From Streptomyces carminius (lineage in GTDB: Bacteria; Actinomycetota; Actinomycetes; Streptomycetales; Streptomycetaceae), in contig NZ_PGGW01000070.1 in the NCBI RefSeq assembly GCF_002794255.1, positions 1 to 47,037 of the forward strand: a DNA stretch of 47,037 nucleotides. The letters run 5' to 3'. A program made the translations under genes and the position numbers. This document shows, in pieces, positions 22,465-31,815 of this stretch (the stretch's first letter is position 1; every line of letters begins with the position of its first letter). The notes under the pieces are model-generated. The model was given only the letters and a program-made list of their open reading frames with translations. It ran no database searches and was not told the origin of the DNA.

Positions 22465-23429
22465 GCGGCGGTCCCCTTCCCGGCGGACTCGGCGTGCTCC
22501 CCCGTCAGGCGCAGGAACGCCTCGTCGAGGGTGGGCGGGCGCAGGGCGGCGTCGGCGAGCGGCACGCCCGCGGCGTCGAGTTCGCGGACGATGCGGGGCA
22601 GGGTGAGCGCGGGATCGGTGGCGACGGCTCCGACGGCCAGCCGTTCGCGGTCCAGCACGGGTTCGGAGCCGGTGAGCGGGCCGAGGACGACGGCCGCCGC
22701 GGACAGCGCCGTCTCGTCGGGGACGACGATCTCCGCCCAGGAGCCGATCCGCGCCTTCAGTTCCGCCGGGCTGCCCTGGAGGCGGGCCCGGCCGCCGCCC
22801 AGGAGTACCACCCCGTCGGCGAGCCGGTCGGCCTCCTCCAGGTACTGGGTGGTGAGCACCACCGTGGTGCCCTCGCCGGCGAGTTCGCCGACGGCCTCCC
22901 AGATGCGGTTGCGGCTGTGCGGGTCGAGGCCGGTGGTGGGCTCGTCGAGGAAGAGGACCTCCGGCGGGAGCAGCAGTCCGGCGGCGAGGTCGAGGCGGCG
23001 GCGCATGCCGCCGGAGTAGGTGCGCACCAGGCGGTCGGCGGCCTCGGCGAGGCCGAAGCGCTCCAGGAGACCGTCGGTGCGCGCCCGGGCCGCCGGGCCG
23101 CGCACCCGCCGCAGCCGGGCGAACAGGTGCAGGTTCTCGCGTCCGCTCAGGTCGTCGTCGACCGAGGTTTCCTGGCCGGTGACGGCGATGGCCCGGCGTA
23201 CGGCCGCCGCCTCGCGCACGACGTCATGGCCGGCGACGCGGGCGGTACCGGCATCGGGCGCGGTGAGGGTGGTCAGGACGCGCAGGGCGGTGGTCTTGCC
23301 CGCTCCGTTGGGGCCCAGCAGGGCGCGGACGGTGCCCGCGGGGACGGCCAGGTCCAGCCCGCGCAGGGCGTGCACCTCGCCGAAACGCTTCTCCAGTCCT
23401 TCACTAAGTACGGCGTACGTAGTAGTCAT
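22461..23429 (-). CDS. ABC transporter ATP-binding protein (DrrA-like)
   Basis: A 322-residue ATPase with Walker A GPNGAGKT, signature YSGGMRRRLDLA, Walker B VLFLDEPT and the D-loop GLDPHSR. The C-terminal domain ends in PPTLDEAFLRLTGEHAE, the DrrA-type tail with its conserved DEAFL motif. The ATG at 23429 is preferred over a start at 23447, which would lie inside the operator region. Two TACGTACG-rich sites lie at and just before the start, so the TetR gene opposite probably represses this exporter. Confidence 0.93.
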   Translation of the reverse strand: MTTTYAVLSEGLEKRFGEVHALRGLDLAVPAGTVRALLGPNGAGKTTALRVLTTLTAPDAGTARVAGHDVVREAAAVRRAIAVTGQETSVDDDLSGRENLHLFARLRRVRGPAARARTDGLLERFGLAEAADRLVRTYSGGMRRRLDLAAGLLLPPEVLFLDEPTTGLDPHSRNRIWEAVGELAGEGTTVVLTTQYLEEADRLADGVVLLGGGRARLQGSPAELKARIGSWAEIVVPDETALSAAAVVLGPLTGSEPVLDRERLAVGAVATDPALTLPRIVRELDAAGVPLADAALRPPTLDEAFLRLTGEHAESAGKGTAA

Positions 23430-23464
23430 GCCGTCACGGTACACCACTACGTACGTCGTACGTA
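23408..23464. promoter_or_regulatory. TetR operator region between exporter and regulator
   Basis: The 17-bp sequence TACGTACGTCGTACGTA (23448-23464) is a perfect inverted repeat. A related half-conserved site, TACGGCGTACGTA, lies at 23409-23421 inside the start of the ABC gene. A pair of such sites in a ~60-bp divergent gap is typical for a TetR repressor controlling both genes. Confidence 0.8.
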
Positions 23465-23491
23465 ACTACGATGGGGGCGAGGTGATGACCG

Positions 23492-24226
23492 ATGGCAGCC
23501 GGCGGACGTTCCCCCCGCCCCGAGGTGATCTGGGCCCGTCCCGAGCGGACCGGCCGCGGACCACGCCCCGCCCACACCCGGGCCGAGATCGCCGGGGCGG
23601 CCGTCCGCGTCGCCGACGCCGACGGGATCGAGGCGGTCTCCATGCGGCGGGTGGCGGCCGAGGTGGGCTGCGGCACGATGTCGCTCTACAACTACGTGCC
23701 GCGCAAGGAGGACCTGTACGAGCTGATGGTCGACGCGGTCTCCGCCGAGCACGACCTGACGTCCCTGCCCACCGGCGACTGGCGCGCGGACATGCTGACG
23801 GTCGCCCGCGACACCCGCGCCCTGCTGCGCCGCCACCCCTGGCTCACCCGGCTGCTGTCCTCGGCGTACGGCTTCACGCCTCACTCACTGCGCTACCTGG
23901 AGCGGTGCATGGCGGCCCTGGAGGGGCTGGACGCGCCCGGCGGCACCAAGCTGGAACTGCTGGCGATGATCAACAGCAGTGTGCTCGCGTTCGTCTCCGA
24001 CGAGCTGGCCGTGGCCGAACGCGCCCGCGCCGTGCCCTGGTCGCCGGAGGAGGAGCAGGCGGTACGGGGCGCGTATCTGGCCGGTGAGCTGGGCAGCGGG
24101 CACTACCCGCACCTGGCCGCGGCGTTCGCGGAGAACCCGGGGCCGACCGACTACGACGCGGCGTTCGAGCGCGCCGTGGGCCGCATCCTGGACGCCTTCG
24201 CGCGGGGCGGCCCGGCCGGGGGCTGA
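23492..24226 (+). CDS. TetR-family regulator (TetR_C-type)
   Basis: A 244-residue TetR regulator. The helix-turn-helix is visible at about residues 30-75: RAEIAGAAVRVADADGIEAV, then MRRVAAEVGCGTMSLYNYVP. The ligand domain has the WLTRLLSSAYGFTPHSLRYL pattern of actinomycete repressors of DrrAB-like pumps. The ATG at 23492 follows GAGGTG at good distance. It is divergent from the exporter and close to the palindrome at 23448-23464, so it is very likely its regulator. The inducer is unknown. Confidence 0.9.
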   Translation: MAAGGRSPRPEVIWARPERTGRGPRPAHTRAEIAGAAVRVADADGIEAVSMRRVAAEVGCGTMSLYNYVPRKEDLYELMVDAVSAEHDLTSLPTGDWRADMLTVARDTRALLRRHPWLTRLLSSAYGFTPHSLRYLERCMAALEGLDAPGGTKLELLAMINSSVLAFVSDELAVAERARAVPWSPEEEQAVRGAYLAGELGSGHYPHLAAAFAENPGPTDYDAAFERAVGRILDAFARGGPAGG

Positions 24227-24270
24227 CCGCTCCACGCCGCACGCCGGTGCGGCCGGGCCCGGCGCGGGTG

Positions 24271-24642
24271 TCAGCCGGATTTGGCCCCGCCGCCCACCGG
24301 GGCGTGCCGGGCCGTGAGCGGGAAGAGCTCCAGGCACTCCTCCCGGCAGACCTCCTCGTGAACGTCCAGCCGGGGGTGCCCGGCCCGCGCGACGTCCCGG
24401 GCCCGGATGCCGATCTGCCGCCAGGTGAACGTCCGGTCGGGGTGCTCGGCCGCCCACTGCCGGGCGTCGAGCTGGGTCACGCCGAACACGACGCCGCGCA
24501 TCTTCGCCCAGATCGCGGCGGCGGTGCACATGGGGCAGGGCTCGAGCGTCGTCAGCAGGTAGGCGCCGGTGAGGTAGCGGGAGCCGGTGCGTTCGGCGGC
24601 CGCGCGAATGGCCTCCATCTCGGGATGGCCGATCGGATCGCA
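24271..24642 (-). pseudogene. Nucleoside deaminase, N-terminus removed by IS insertion
   Basis: The frame reads CDPIGHPEMEAIRAAAE, then TLEPCPMCTAAAIWAKM, the zinc-binding HxE and PCxxC motifs of the cytidine/guanine/adenosine deaminase family, and on to a normal C-terminus. The first ~45 residues expected before CDPIGHPE are absent. Upstream of 24642 the sequence becomes transposase DNA and a stop codon appears in frame. The only ATG (24618) lies after the catalytic His-x-Glu, so any product would lack the zinc histidine and the proton-shuttling glutamate. Confidence 0.8.
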
Positions 24643-24644
24643 GC

Positions 24645-25664
24645 CGCTACCTCAACGAGCAGGTCAAGGAACACCAGTCCGCCGGCCAGCCGGTGATCAG
24701 CATCGATGCCGAGAAGAAGGAACAGCTGGGGCAGTTGCCCAATCCCGGTCGGCAGTGGCGCCCGGCAGGCGATCCGGTGCAAGTGGAGGATCACAGCTTC
24801 TACTTCATCGGCCCCGACGTCGAGGTGGCGATCCCCTTCGGGATATACGACCTGGCCAACGACAGCGGCTGGGTGAACGTCGGCACCGACCACGACACCT
24901 CGGTGTTCGCCGTCGAGTCCATCCGCCGCTGGTGGCAGGCTCGCGGCCTGACGGACCACCCGAACGCCGAACGCTTGTTGATCACCGCGGACTGCGGAGG
25001 ATCCAACAGCTACCGCTACCGGTTATGGAAGGCCGAACTCGCCGCCTTCGCCGCCCAGACGGGCCTGACCGTGACCGTCTGCCGTTTTCCACCGGGCACC
25101 TCGAAATGGAACAAGATCGAGCACCGGCTGTTCTCCCACATCACCATGAACTGGCGAGGAAGGCCCCTGACCAGCCACGAGGTCGTCGTCAACAGCATCG
25201 CCGCAACCCGGACCAGAACGGGCCTGCGAGCACACGCCGAGTTGGACACCTGCACCTACCCGGTGGGCATCTCCGTCAGCCGCGACCACCTGCACTCCCT
25301 GCCCATCACACCCCATGACCAGCACGGGACCTGGAACTACACGATCTCAGCCACCTCCGACGCCGACGACAACGCGCCCGGCATCAATGATCGCGACCGA
25401 ACCAGGGCCCAGGTCCTCACGATGCTCGCCGACCCGCGTCTGAGCGGGCTGAACAAGGAGATCCGCCGCCGCACCGACGTGGTCGGCATCTTCCCCGACC
25501 GCACCGCCGTCATCCGGCTGGTCGGGGCGGTCCTGGCCGAGCAGAACGACGAGTGGACCGAAGCCCGCCGCTACATGGGCCGCGAACTCCTCGCCAAGGC
25601 CCGACTCCACCCGATCGAGTCAGAAACCGACGACCCGGCCCTGCCCACCGAACTCACCGCATAG
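24645..25664 (+). pseudogene. 5'-truncated ISAzo13-type transposase
   Basis: A frame open from the deaminase junction reads RYLNEQVKEHQSAGQPVISI, then ITADCGGSN and GTSKWNKIEHRLFSHITMNW. It ends in a long C-terminal domain of ISAzo13-family transposases. The DDE residues are all present (D in VISIDAEKK, D in TADCGG, E in KIEHRLF). The N-terminal DNA-binding region, roughly the first 150-200 residues, and the left IS end are missing, so the element is not autonomous. An internal ATG at 24693 could start a 323-residue fragment. I could not define the right inverted repeat between 25665 and 25786. Confidence 0.8.
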
Positions 25665-25786
25665 CCTCAGACCGAGATCACCGAGTGGCCGTCGATACAC
25701 CACTCCAGCGGACGTGACCCGGCCCACCGGTCAGCGCTTTCCCATGGGGGCCGGCAAGGTGGCAGTTGAGCCAAGACATCGCAGGT

Positions 25787-26599
25787 CTACCGCACGGTCC
25801 TGGCATAGCCACCTGCGCTCATGCCGAACTCCCGCCGAAAGTGCCGGTTGAGCTGGCTCTGGTCACAGTAACCAAGCTCGGCGGCGGTCTCTGCCACGGA
25901 TCGTCCCGCTGCCAGCATGGACTTGGCGCGGGCCATGCGCAACAGGGTCCGGTAATGGTGCGGTGGAACCCCGTAAGCCTGCTGGAAACTCCTGATCAAG
26001 TGGCGTTTGCTGCAACCGGCGACTGCCGCGAGGTCGTCGAGCTTGATGTTGGAGTTCAGTTGGCTGTGGAGTATCTCCCGTACTTGACGAAGCGCTCGAG
26101 GACGAAGTGTCGGACTCACTGCGCCGGGAGCATCCGCATGCCTGGTGAGCAGGACGTTCAGCAGGCGGATCAGCGACGACTCGAGATCCAACTCGTCCTC
26201 GCCGTGCGCCAGACCCCTGTGCAGCGCAGCAATGCCGTTGAAGAGGCTGCGGTCTGAATAGGTCACCTCATGAAAGCGCGGCCGGCCTGTGCCGGCCGGC
26301 ATGAGATCGGCGTCAATGAACATCAGTTGCACAATGGCCTGGCCGTCAGCGGCGGCTTTGTCCTGATCGAGGCAGCTCACGACCTCATGGGGCTCGATCA
26401 CCGTCACCGCGCCAGGAACAGGGGGACCCTGGGTTCGCCCGAGGTACCGAAAAGGGGGTGCAGAGCCGCCATGCGTGATCTTGACAGTGAACCCGCTGTT
26501 CACAACGGTCGGGAAGTCACCATCGGCAACGCGCACAACCAGGCTCTCGACTCCGAACCGTGCTCTTCTGCGACGCCCATCGATTGCGGACCCAGTCAT
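25787..26599 (-). CDS. AraC-family transcriptional regulator
   Basis: A 270-residue AraC/XylS regulator. Residues about 1-165 form a cupin-like ligand domain, and about 170-270 hold two helix-turn-helix motifs: LDDLAAVAGCSKRHLIRSFQ, and later VAETAAELGYCDQSQLNRHF. It ends in the family's typical FGMSAGGYA. The ATG at 26599 is preceded by a weak GAAAG site. Codon usage is somewhat less GC-extreme than in neighbouring genes, which fits later acquisition. It is divergent from the hydrolase at 26904, its most likely target. Confidence 0.88.
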   Translation of the reverse strand: MTGSAIDGRRRRARFGVESLVVRVADGDFPTVVNSGFTVKITHGGSAPPFRYLGRTQGPPVPGAVTVIEPHEVVSCLDQDKAAADGQAIVQLMFIDADLMPAGTGRPRFHEVTYSDRSLFNGIAALHRGLAHGEDELDLESSLIRLLNVLLTRHADAPGAVSPTLRPRALRQVREILHSQLNSNIKLDDLAAVAGCSKRHLIRSFQQAYGVPPHHYRTLLRMARAKSMLAAGRSVAETAAELGYCDQSQLNRHFRREFGMSAGGYARTVR

Positions 26600-26903
26600 G
26601 TCACTTTCGCCCTAGTTCGGTTTGTCCAGTTGATCTTACAGTTCCCGGCAAGACAAGTGCATCCGTCGGGCTAGGGAGTCATGACAGTCGATGGTTGAGT
26701 CAGTCGCCCTCCCCCTGCCGTCAGACCGCGGGACGAGCACCTGACGAGATCTGTGCACCGCTGCGGAGATCACCGTCCACACCAGCCCAGGTGCCGGGCG
26801 GCCGTTCCTGGCCCATCAGGCTCGCGGCCACGACCGCCAGTTCCATGCCTACCGCCAGTTACGACAGGCGCCATGTCAACACCGATCTCGAAAGAGGGCT
26901 CCG
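26600..26903. other. Divergent intergenic region between AraC and hydrolase genes
   Basis: About 300 bp with no credible gene. The part next to AraC (26600-26660) is AT-rich for this genome and probably carries its promoter. I did not find a clear direct or inverted repeat that I would call an AraC site. Confidence 0.4.
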
Positions 26904-27878
26904 ATGAGCAAGCCGTACAGCGACGCCGCCAACATCCCGGTCAACGCGTCGCAACCCGTCCTCACCTACCACCCGGTCACCCTCGACGTTCCCGGCCGGC
27001 CCGTGCCGCTGGAGGTCAAGGTGTCGATCCCCGCGACCGGCACCGACCTGCCGCTCATCCTCCTGTCCCACGGGCACGGGCCGGCGAACTTTCTGTCCTC
27101 CTACAACGGCTACGGGCCGCTGGCGAACTTCTTCGCCGCCCACGGGTTCGCGGTCATCCAGCCGACCCACCTGGACTCGACGGCCCTCGGTCTGCGCGAC
27201 ACCGACCTCAAGGACGCGCCCCTGTTCTGGCGTGACCGCGCCACCGACATGCACAACATCCTCGACCGCCTCGACGACATCGAGGCCGCCGTCCCTGGTC
27301 TTGCCGAACGGCGGATCGACAGGGACCGTGTCGGTGCCGTAGGACACTCCCTGGGCGGCAACACCGTCTCCCTCCTCCTCGGAGCCCAGATGCTGGACCC
27401 GGACGACGACCGGCCGAAGGACCTCTCCGACTCTCGTGTCAAGGCGGGAGTGCTCATCGGAGCTCCGGGCATCGGCAACGACGAGCACTTCGCCGAGTGG
27501 GCCAAGACGAACTACCCGGTGCTGTATTACACCGACTTCGAGCAGATGACAGGCACCGGCCTGATCATCGTGGGCGATCAGGACCTCAACCCCAACTTCT
27601 CCAATCGGCTCAGCTACCGTGCTGACGCTTACTCGGCCAGCCCCGGCGGCAACAAAACCATGGTGACCATGTACGGCGCTGGTCACATCTTCGGTGGCAT
27701 ATCCGGATACGACGCGGCAGAGACGGACGACGAAAATCCCGAGCGCGTGGCGACTCTGCGGGCTCTCGTGTGGGCCTACTTGCGCAGCCAGCTCTACTCG
27801 GCCGACCCGTCCTGGAAGAACGCGGTGAACGCCCTGGAGAACGGTGAGGACCCGATGGCCAAGGTCGAAACGAGGTAG
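26904..27878 (+). CDS. Alpha/beta hydrolase, dienelactone/PAF-acetylhydrolase-like
   Basis: A 324-residue hydrolase. The motifs LILLSHGHGPANF (oxyanion region), VGHSLGGNT (nucleophile Ser149), VGDQDLNP (Asp) and YGAGHIFGG (His) give a complete triad. The general layout matches predicted dienelactone hydrolase and PAF-acetylhydrolase-like proteins of actinomycetes. There is no signal peptide. The substrate is unknown. It is divergent from the AraC regulator and followed closely by a small membrane protein on the same strand. Confidence 0.8.
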   Translation: MSKPYSDAANIPVNASQPVLTYHPVTLDVPGRPVPLEVKVSIPATGTDLPLILLSHGHGPANFLSSYNGYGPLANFFAAHGFAVIQPTHLDSTALGLRDTDLKDAPLFWRDRATDMHNILDRLDDIEAAVPGLAERRIDRDRVGAVGHSLGGNTVSLLLGAQMLDPDDDRPKDLSDSRVKAGVLIGAPGIGNDEHFAEWAKTNYPVLYYTDFEQMTGTGLIIVGDQDLNPNFSNRLSYRADAYSASPGGNKTMVTMYGAGHIFGGISGYDAAETDDENPERVATLRALVWAYLRSQLYSADPSWKNAVNALENGEDPMAKVETR

Positions 27879-27975
27879 TTCCGCGAGGTGGGCGGCGGCG
27901 CGACGGCCGCCGCCCACCGCACTTCACCGCACCGGGACCTTCCACCCCAGCATGGATCGCACAGGAGCAACCGCC

Positions 27976-28497
27976 ATGTGGACCACGTTCGCTGCAACCG
28001 TCGGCGGAAGCGCCGCCGGCCTCACCGGCCTCACCTTCATCGTTGTCGCCTTCCGCTTCGACGTCGTCGCCACCTCCCAGGAATACCGCAACCGCGCCGC
28101 GCAAACCGTCTCCCTGTTCCTGACCACCACAGTCACCGCATCGCTGGTCACCCTGCCGCAACCGACCTGGGCGCTCGGGGTCGAACTGTTGGTCGCCGCA
28201 GCAGCAAGCGCAAGTCTGCTCTCGGTGCTCGACCACGCAGCCCGCCGTGGCACGTCCCAGCATGCGCGGCCCATCCTCGTCGTCGCGCTCGTCGTGTTCG
28301 CGGCAGGTATCGCCGCCGCCGGACTGTTCGCCACCGTCGGCTCCACCAACGGAATGGGCTTCTACGCCGCGAGTTCGCTGCTCGGCCTCATGTGGGGCGT
28401 CTACGGGACGTGGGTCTTCCTCACCCAGGCGGGCACAGATCAGATCAACGCGGTAGCAAACGTGCATGACCAGCCCGGCACCGTGCCGGCCGCCTGA
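27976..28497 (+). CDS. Four-helix membrane protein of unknown function
   Basis: A 173-residue integral membrane protein with about four to five hydrophobic segments (about 4-26, 47-67, 70-88, 101-122 and 130-150). The first contains a glycine-rich GGSAAGLTGLTFIVVAF. The ATG at 27976 follows AGGAG with a 9-nt gap, which decides it over an ATG at 27952. It lies 97 bp after the hydrolase and may share its transcript. I do not recognise a characterised family. Confidence 0.75.
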   Translation: MWTTFAATVGGSAAGLTGLTFIVVAFRFDVVATSQEYRNRAAQTVSLFLTTTVTASLVTLPQPTWALGVELLVAAAASASLLSVLDHAARRGTSQHARPILVVALVVFAAGIAAAGLFATVGSTNGMGFYAASSLLGLMWGVYGTWVFLTQAGTDQINAVANVHDQPGTVPAA

Positions 28498-28975
28498 CCG
28501 GCCCCACACAGTGAGGCGGTGCGGGACTGACTGGCCGGTGAACACGTTGACCCACATGCCGATCAGCACGGCCGAGACAACGGACGTTACCCACCCGCAC
28601 AACCGTCATCAGACGCAACATCGCCACGCCCCCCGAACGCCGCCGACCAGTTCAGCACATCACCGGACCACTCCACGAGACCGCCCGAAAGCATTTCGCC
28701 AACATCGTTACGCAGGGAGCTCCGGAATTCCCGGGGGAGGGCCCGCCTCGCGAATGGACCTCAGGAATATGCCACCGGTTCGACGAGGGACTTCGGACGC
28801 CGGAGGTCCGCACCGTGCGGGCTCGGCTTCCTGCCGGACCGGCGGATGGCCGTACCGGCGCAGATCTCGGCCGGGCGCCCCGACGGCCGCGTGGAGGACA
28901 TGCCGGAGCACGCGGCCGTCGTCCGGCACGACCGCCGCCCCGGCCGGGGGACGTCCCGGTCCCGGGCAAGCCGGA
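28498..28975. other. Gene-free region
   Basis: About 480 bp without a supportable gene. Several frames stay open on both strands because of base composition, but none has a ribosome site plus family similarity. The stretch ends at the strong terminator of the GlsB-like gene. Confidence 0.4.
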
Positions 28976-29021
28976 GGCCCGGCGGGAGGGCGGCCGTCGA
29001 GGGCCGCCCTCCCGCCGGGCC
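28976..29021 (-). terminator. Terminator of the GlsB-like gene
   Basis: A perfect 20-bp stem: GGCCCGGCGGGAGGGCGGCC pairs with its exact complement across a 6-nt loop (GTCGAG). It starts about 60 bp after the stop on the minus strand. It is among the strongest hairpins in the window. Confidence 0.85.
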
Positions 29022-29081
29022 GGGTACCCGCCGGAGGCGGGGGAAGCGTGGGGGGTTACCGGTGTCCGGGGCTGCGGGACG

Positions 29082-29345
29082 TCAGGCACGCACCTTGGCG
29101 CGGTCCACGGCGGCGACACCGACCGCGGCCAGCCCGATCTGGATCAGCAGCTCGATCCAGTCGACACCCCCGGTACTGGCGACACCGAGACCGGCGGCGA
29201 TGAACGTACCGATCAGGGCCGCGACGATACCGACGACGATGGTCAGCAGCACACCCACCCGCTGACGTCCCGGTACGACCAGACGTCCCAGCACACCGAT
29301 CACGATACCGATGATGATCGCGGTAATGATGCCGGTAATCTCCAT
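29082..29345 (-). CDS. GlsB/YeaQ/YmgE-type stress membrane protein
   Basis: An 87-residue protein with three hydrophobic segments. The sequence ITAIIIGIVIGVLGRLVVPG is the family's N-terminal transmembrane signature, with the conserved G-x-x-A/L-R-x-x-x-P-G. The second and third segments are glycine/alanine-rich. Members are linked to general stress responses in many bacteria, with unclear mechanism. The ATG at 29345 follows AGGTGAAG. It is monocistronic, ending in the terminator at 28976-29021. Confidence 0.9.
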   Translation of the reverse strand: MEITGIITAIIIGIVIGVLGRLVVPGRQRVGVLLTIVVGIVAALIGTFIAAGLGVASTGGVDWIELLIQIGLAAVGVAAVDRAKVRA

Positions 29346-29662
29346 GACTTCACCTTTTCGGGACGGTTGCTTGGTTTCCTCCTTCCCGGTCCCGGAGCAT
29401 GCATACCGAGGACATGTCAAGAGTGGTGTTCTCGCCGGTCAGCGGGTCGCCCTGCCGGGTGCCGCGGCGTTCCCGGCGAGCCGGTGCGCGGGGCGGGCGG
29501 CGGTTCGGCGGGGGACGGGAGCCCGGCCCGGCAGGCGGCCCGCCGCGCGGAAAGCGCCGCCGCCCCGCCCGGGAACGGGCGGGGCGGCGGCGTCCGTACG
29601 GGGGGACACACCCGCACGAGAGGGGAGGGTGGGGAAAGGAGGACGGGAAGGCGGGCAGGGCG
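29346..29662. other. Intergenic region between GlsB-like and phoX genes
   Basis: Holds the promoter region of the GlsB-like gene (a TTGACA reads on the minus strand near 29413-29418, without a well-spaced -10) and the phoX terminator. No gene is seen. Confidence 0.4.
29555..29592 (-). terminator. Terminator after phoX
   Basis: CGCCGCCGCCCCGCCCG pairs perfectly over 17 bp with its complement, with GGAA as the loop on the plus strand. It lies about 70 bp past the phoX stop on the minus strand. Confidence 0.8.
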
Positions 29663-31756
29663 TCAGACGCCGATGTCCCGGCCGTCCCGGCGCCAGACGG
29701 CGACGACCGACGGGCGGACGGCCCGGCCCGGCCCGTCGGGCCAGGCGGAGGCGGGCTGCTCGTAGCTGGCGCCGTCCACCTCGCCCGGGTGCTGGACGGC
29801 GACCAGCACCCGGCGGTCCTGGACGATCGGGCCGCAGGTCTCGGCACCGGTGGGCACCGTCAGGAACTGCCGTACCTCACCGCGCCGTTCGCCGGTGGTG
29901 GCGACGCCGAACAGGCCGTCGTGCGAGCCGAGCGCGTTGCCGTCGGTGGAGATCCACAGGTTGCCGAAGGTGTCGAAGGCGAGGTTGTCCGGGCAGGAGA
30001 TCGGGCTGACCCGGTCCTTGGGGAAGCCCGCGAAGTAGGTGGCGGGGTCCTCCGGGTCGCCGCAGACCAGGAACAGCCGCCAGGCGAAGGTGTCCGCGGC
30101 CGGGTCGCTCCGGCGCTCGGCCAGCTCCAGGACGTGGCCGTGCTTGTTGGCGTTGCGCGGGTTGGCCTCGTCCGCGAGCGGGTTGCCGTCCGTGCCGCGG
30201 CGGGAGTTGTTGGTCAGCGCGACGTAGACGCGGCCGGTGCGCGGGCTGGGCTCGACGTCCTCGGGACGGTCCATCTTGGTGGCGCCGACCTTGTCGGCGG
30301 CCAGCCGGGTGAAGACGTAGACCTCCTCGGCCGTCATGCCGGGGACGTGCGAGACGTCGCCGGTGGCCAGCGGGATCCACCGGCCGGTGCCGTCGAACTC
30401 GCCGTCGGAGGGGAGGTCCCCGGCGCCGAAGGTCTGGTCGGCGGCGCTGTCGCCGGTCAGCTTCGCGACGTACAGGGTGCCCTCGTCGAGCAGGGTGAGG
30501 TTGTGCTCGCGGGCGCGGCGGCTGCCGCCGCGCATCATCCGCCGGCTGGAGACGAACTTGTAGAAGTAGTCGAAGCGCTCGTCGTCGCCCATGTAGACCA
30601 CCGGGCGGCCGTCGGCGGTCAGCCGCGGCTGGGCCGCCTCGTGCTTGAAGCGGCCGAGCGCGGTGCGCTTGCGCGGGACGGAGTGCGGGTCGTACGGGTC
30701 GACCTCGACGACCCAGCCGAAGCGGTTGGCCTCGTTGGGCTCCTTGGACAGGTCGAAGCGGTCGTCGAACCGCTCCCACTTGCGGTCCGAGGCGCCGCCG
30801 GTCATGCCGTAGCGCTTCAGCCGCGCCCTGGTGTCCGGGTCGGCGACGGCGTCGGCGTGGGCGAAGTACTGGTTGAAGTTCTCCTCGGCGGACAGCGCCG
30901 TGCCCCAGGGGGTCGTGCCGCCCGCGCAGTTGTTGAGGGTGCCCAGCACCTTCCGGCCGGTGCGGTCGGCGGAGGTCCGCAGCAGCTCGCTGCCGGCGGC
31001 CGGGCCGGTGAGGCGGAACTCACTGGTGGCGGTGAAGCGGCGGTTGAGGTGGTGGCGGGGGACGGCGGTGAGGCGACCGGTGCGGCGCTCCTCCTGCACC
31101 ACCACGACGGACAGGCCGTGCGCGGCCCAGGCGATCTCGACCTGCTCGCGGGTGGGGTCGTCCTCGTCGTACCCGGGGAACATCAGCTGCTCGTCGGTGT
31201 ACTCGTGGTTGGCGAAGAGGACCTGCCGGCCGCGCTCGCCGGGCAGCGGCAGCAGGGTGAGGTAGTCGTTGTTGTAGCCGAACTGCCCGGCCTGCGCCTT
31301 GGCGCTCTGCCGGTCCGGGTCGAAGGCGGGGGCGCCGCGCAGGATGGGGTCGCCCCAGCGGATGACGACGTTCTGGGCGTAGCCCTCGGGGACGGTCACC
31401 GCGTCGGCGGTGTTCGGCGCGACAGGGGTGAAGCGCAGACCGCGCGCGGGGCGGTTCTTCCCGCGCCCCTTGTCCCAGCCCTTGTCCCAGTCCTTGCCGT
31501 GTCCCGGGACGGCCGCGGCCGCGGGGTCCGGCCGGCCGCCGAGTACGGCCGCTCCGGCGGCGGCCGCCACCCCGGCCGCGGCGCCGGCGCGCAGCACCGA
31601 GCGGCGGGAGAGGGCCTCGGCGATGATGTCGCCCGCGTACTCGTTGCCGCTGGTGTTGGGCACCTCGTGGAAGCAGGCGTCGCCGCAGCGGTAGCGACAG
31701 GTGAGGGCGGATCTCCCGCCCGGGTGTGTACCGATCAGCGGCAGCAGCTTGCGCAT
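29663..31756 (-). CDS. phoX: PhoX-family alkaline phosphatase (DUF839), Tat-exported
   Basis: A 697-residue secreted phosphatase of the PhoX/DUF839 family. The Tat motif SRRSVLRAGAAAG lies unusually deep (about residues 51-63), after a Cys-containing N-terminus, which is common in actinomycete PhoX. Core family motifs are FANHEYTDEQLMFPG, LNNCAGGTTPWGTALSAEEN, and HGHVLELAER with SCPDNLAFD further on. These bind the calcium/iron cofactor in known PhoX. The ATG at 31756 follows GGAGGGG; a start at 31777 lacks this. A PHO-box-like repeat 60 bp upstream suggests PhoP control under phosphate limitation. Confidence 0.9.
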   Translation of the reverse strand: MRKLLPLIGTHPGGRSALTCRYRCGDACFHEVPNTSGNEYAGDIIAEALSRRSVLRAGAAAGVAAAAGAAVLGGRPDPAAAAVPGHGKDWDKGWDKGRGKNRPARGLRFTPVAPNTADAVTVPEGYAQNVVIRWGDPILRGAPAFDPDRQSAKAQAGQFGYNNDYLTLLPLPGERGRQVLFANHEYTDEQLMFPGYDEDDPTREQVEIAWAAHGLSVVVVQEERRTGRLTAVPRHHLNRRFTATSEFRLTGPAAGSELLRTSADRTGRKVLGTLNNCAGGTTPWGTALSAEENFNQYFAHADAVADPDTRARLKRYGMTGGASDRKWERFDDRFDLSKEPNEANRFGWVVEVDPYDPHSVPRKRTALGRFKHEAAQPRLTADGRPVVYMGDDERFDYFYKFVSSRRMMRGGSRRAREHNLTLLDEGTLYVAKLTGDSAADQTFGAGDLPSDGEFDGTGRWIPLATGDVSHVPGMTAEEVYVFTRLAADKVGATKMDRPEDVEPSPRTGRVYVALTNNSRRGTDGNPLADEANPRNANKHGHVLELAERRSDPAADTFAWRLFLVCGDPEDPATYFAGFPKDRVSPISCPDNLAFDTFGNLWISTDGNALGSHDGLFGVATTGERRGEVRQFLTVPTGAETCGPIVQDRRVLVAVQHPGEVDGASYEQPASAWPDGPGRAVRPSVVAVWRRDGRDIGV

Positions 31757-31815
31757 GGTCCCCTCCGTATTTCCCATGTCCGTGCAGCTCAGGACGGTAT
31801 GGGCGCGGATGTGAC

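Noticed and set aside
24693..25664. Intact transposase starting at ATG 24693
   Set aside because: The same frame continues upstream with clear transposase similarity to the junction at about 24645, so the ATG is internal and the gene is 5'-truncated.
28652..29119. Minus-strand frame upstream and around the GlsB terminator
   Set aside because: It crosses a perfect 20-bp terminator hairpin and has no similarity.
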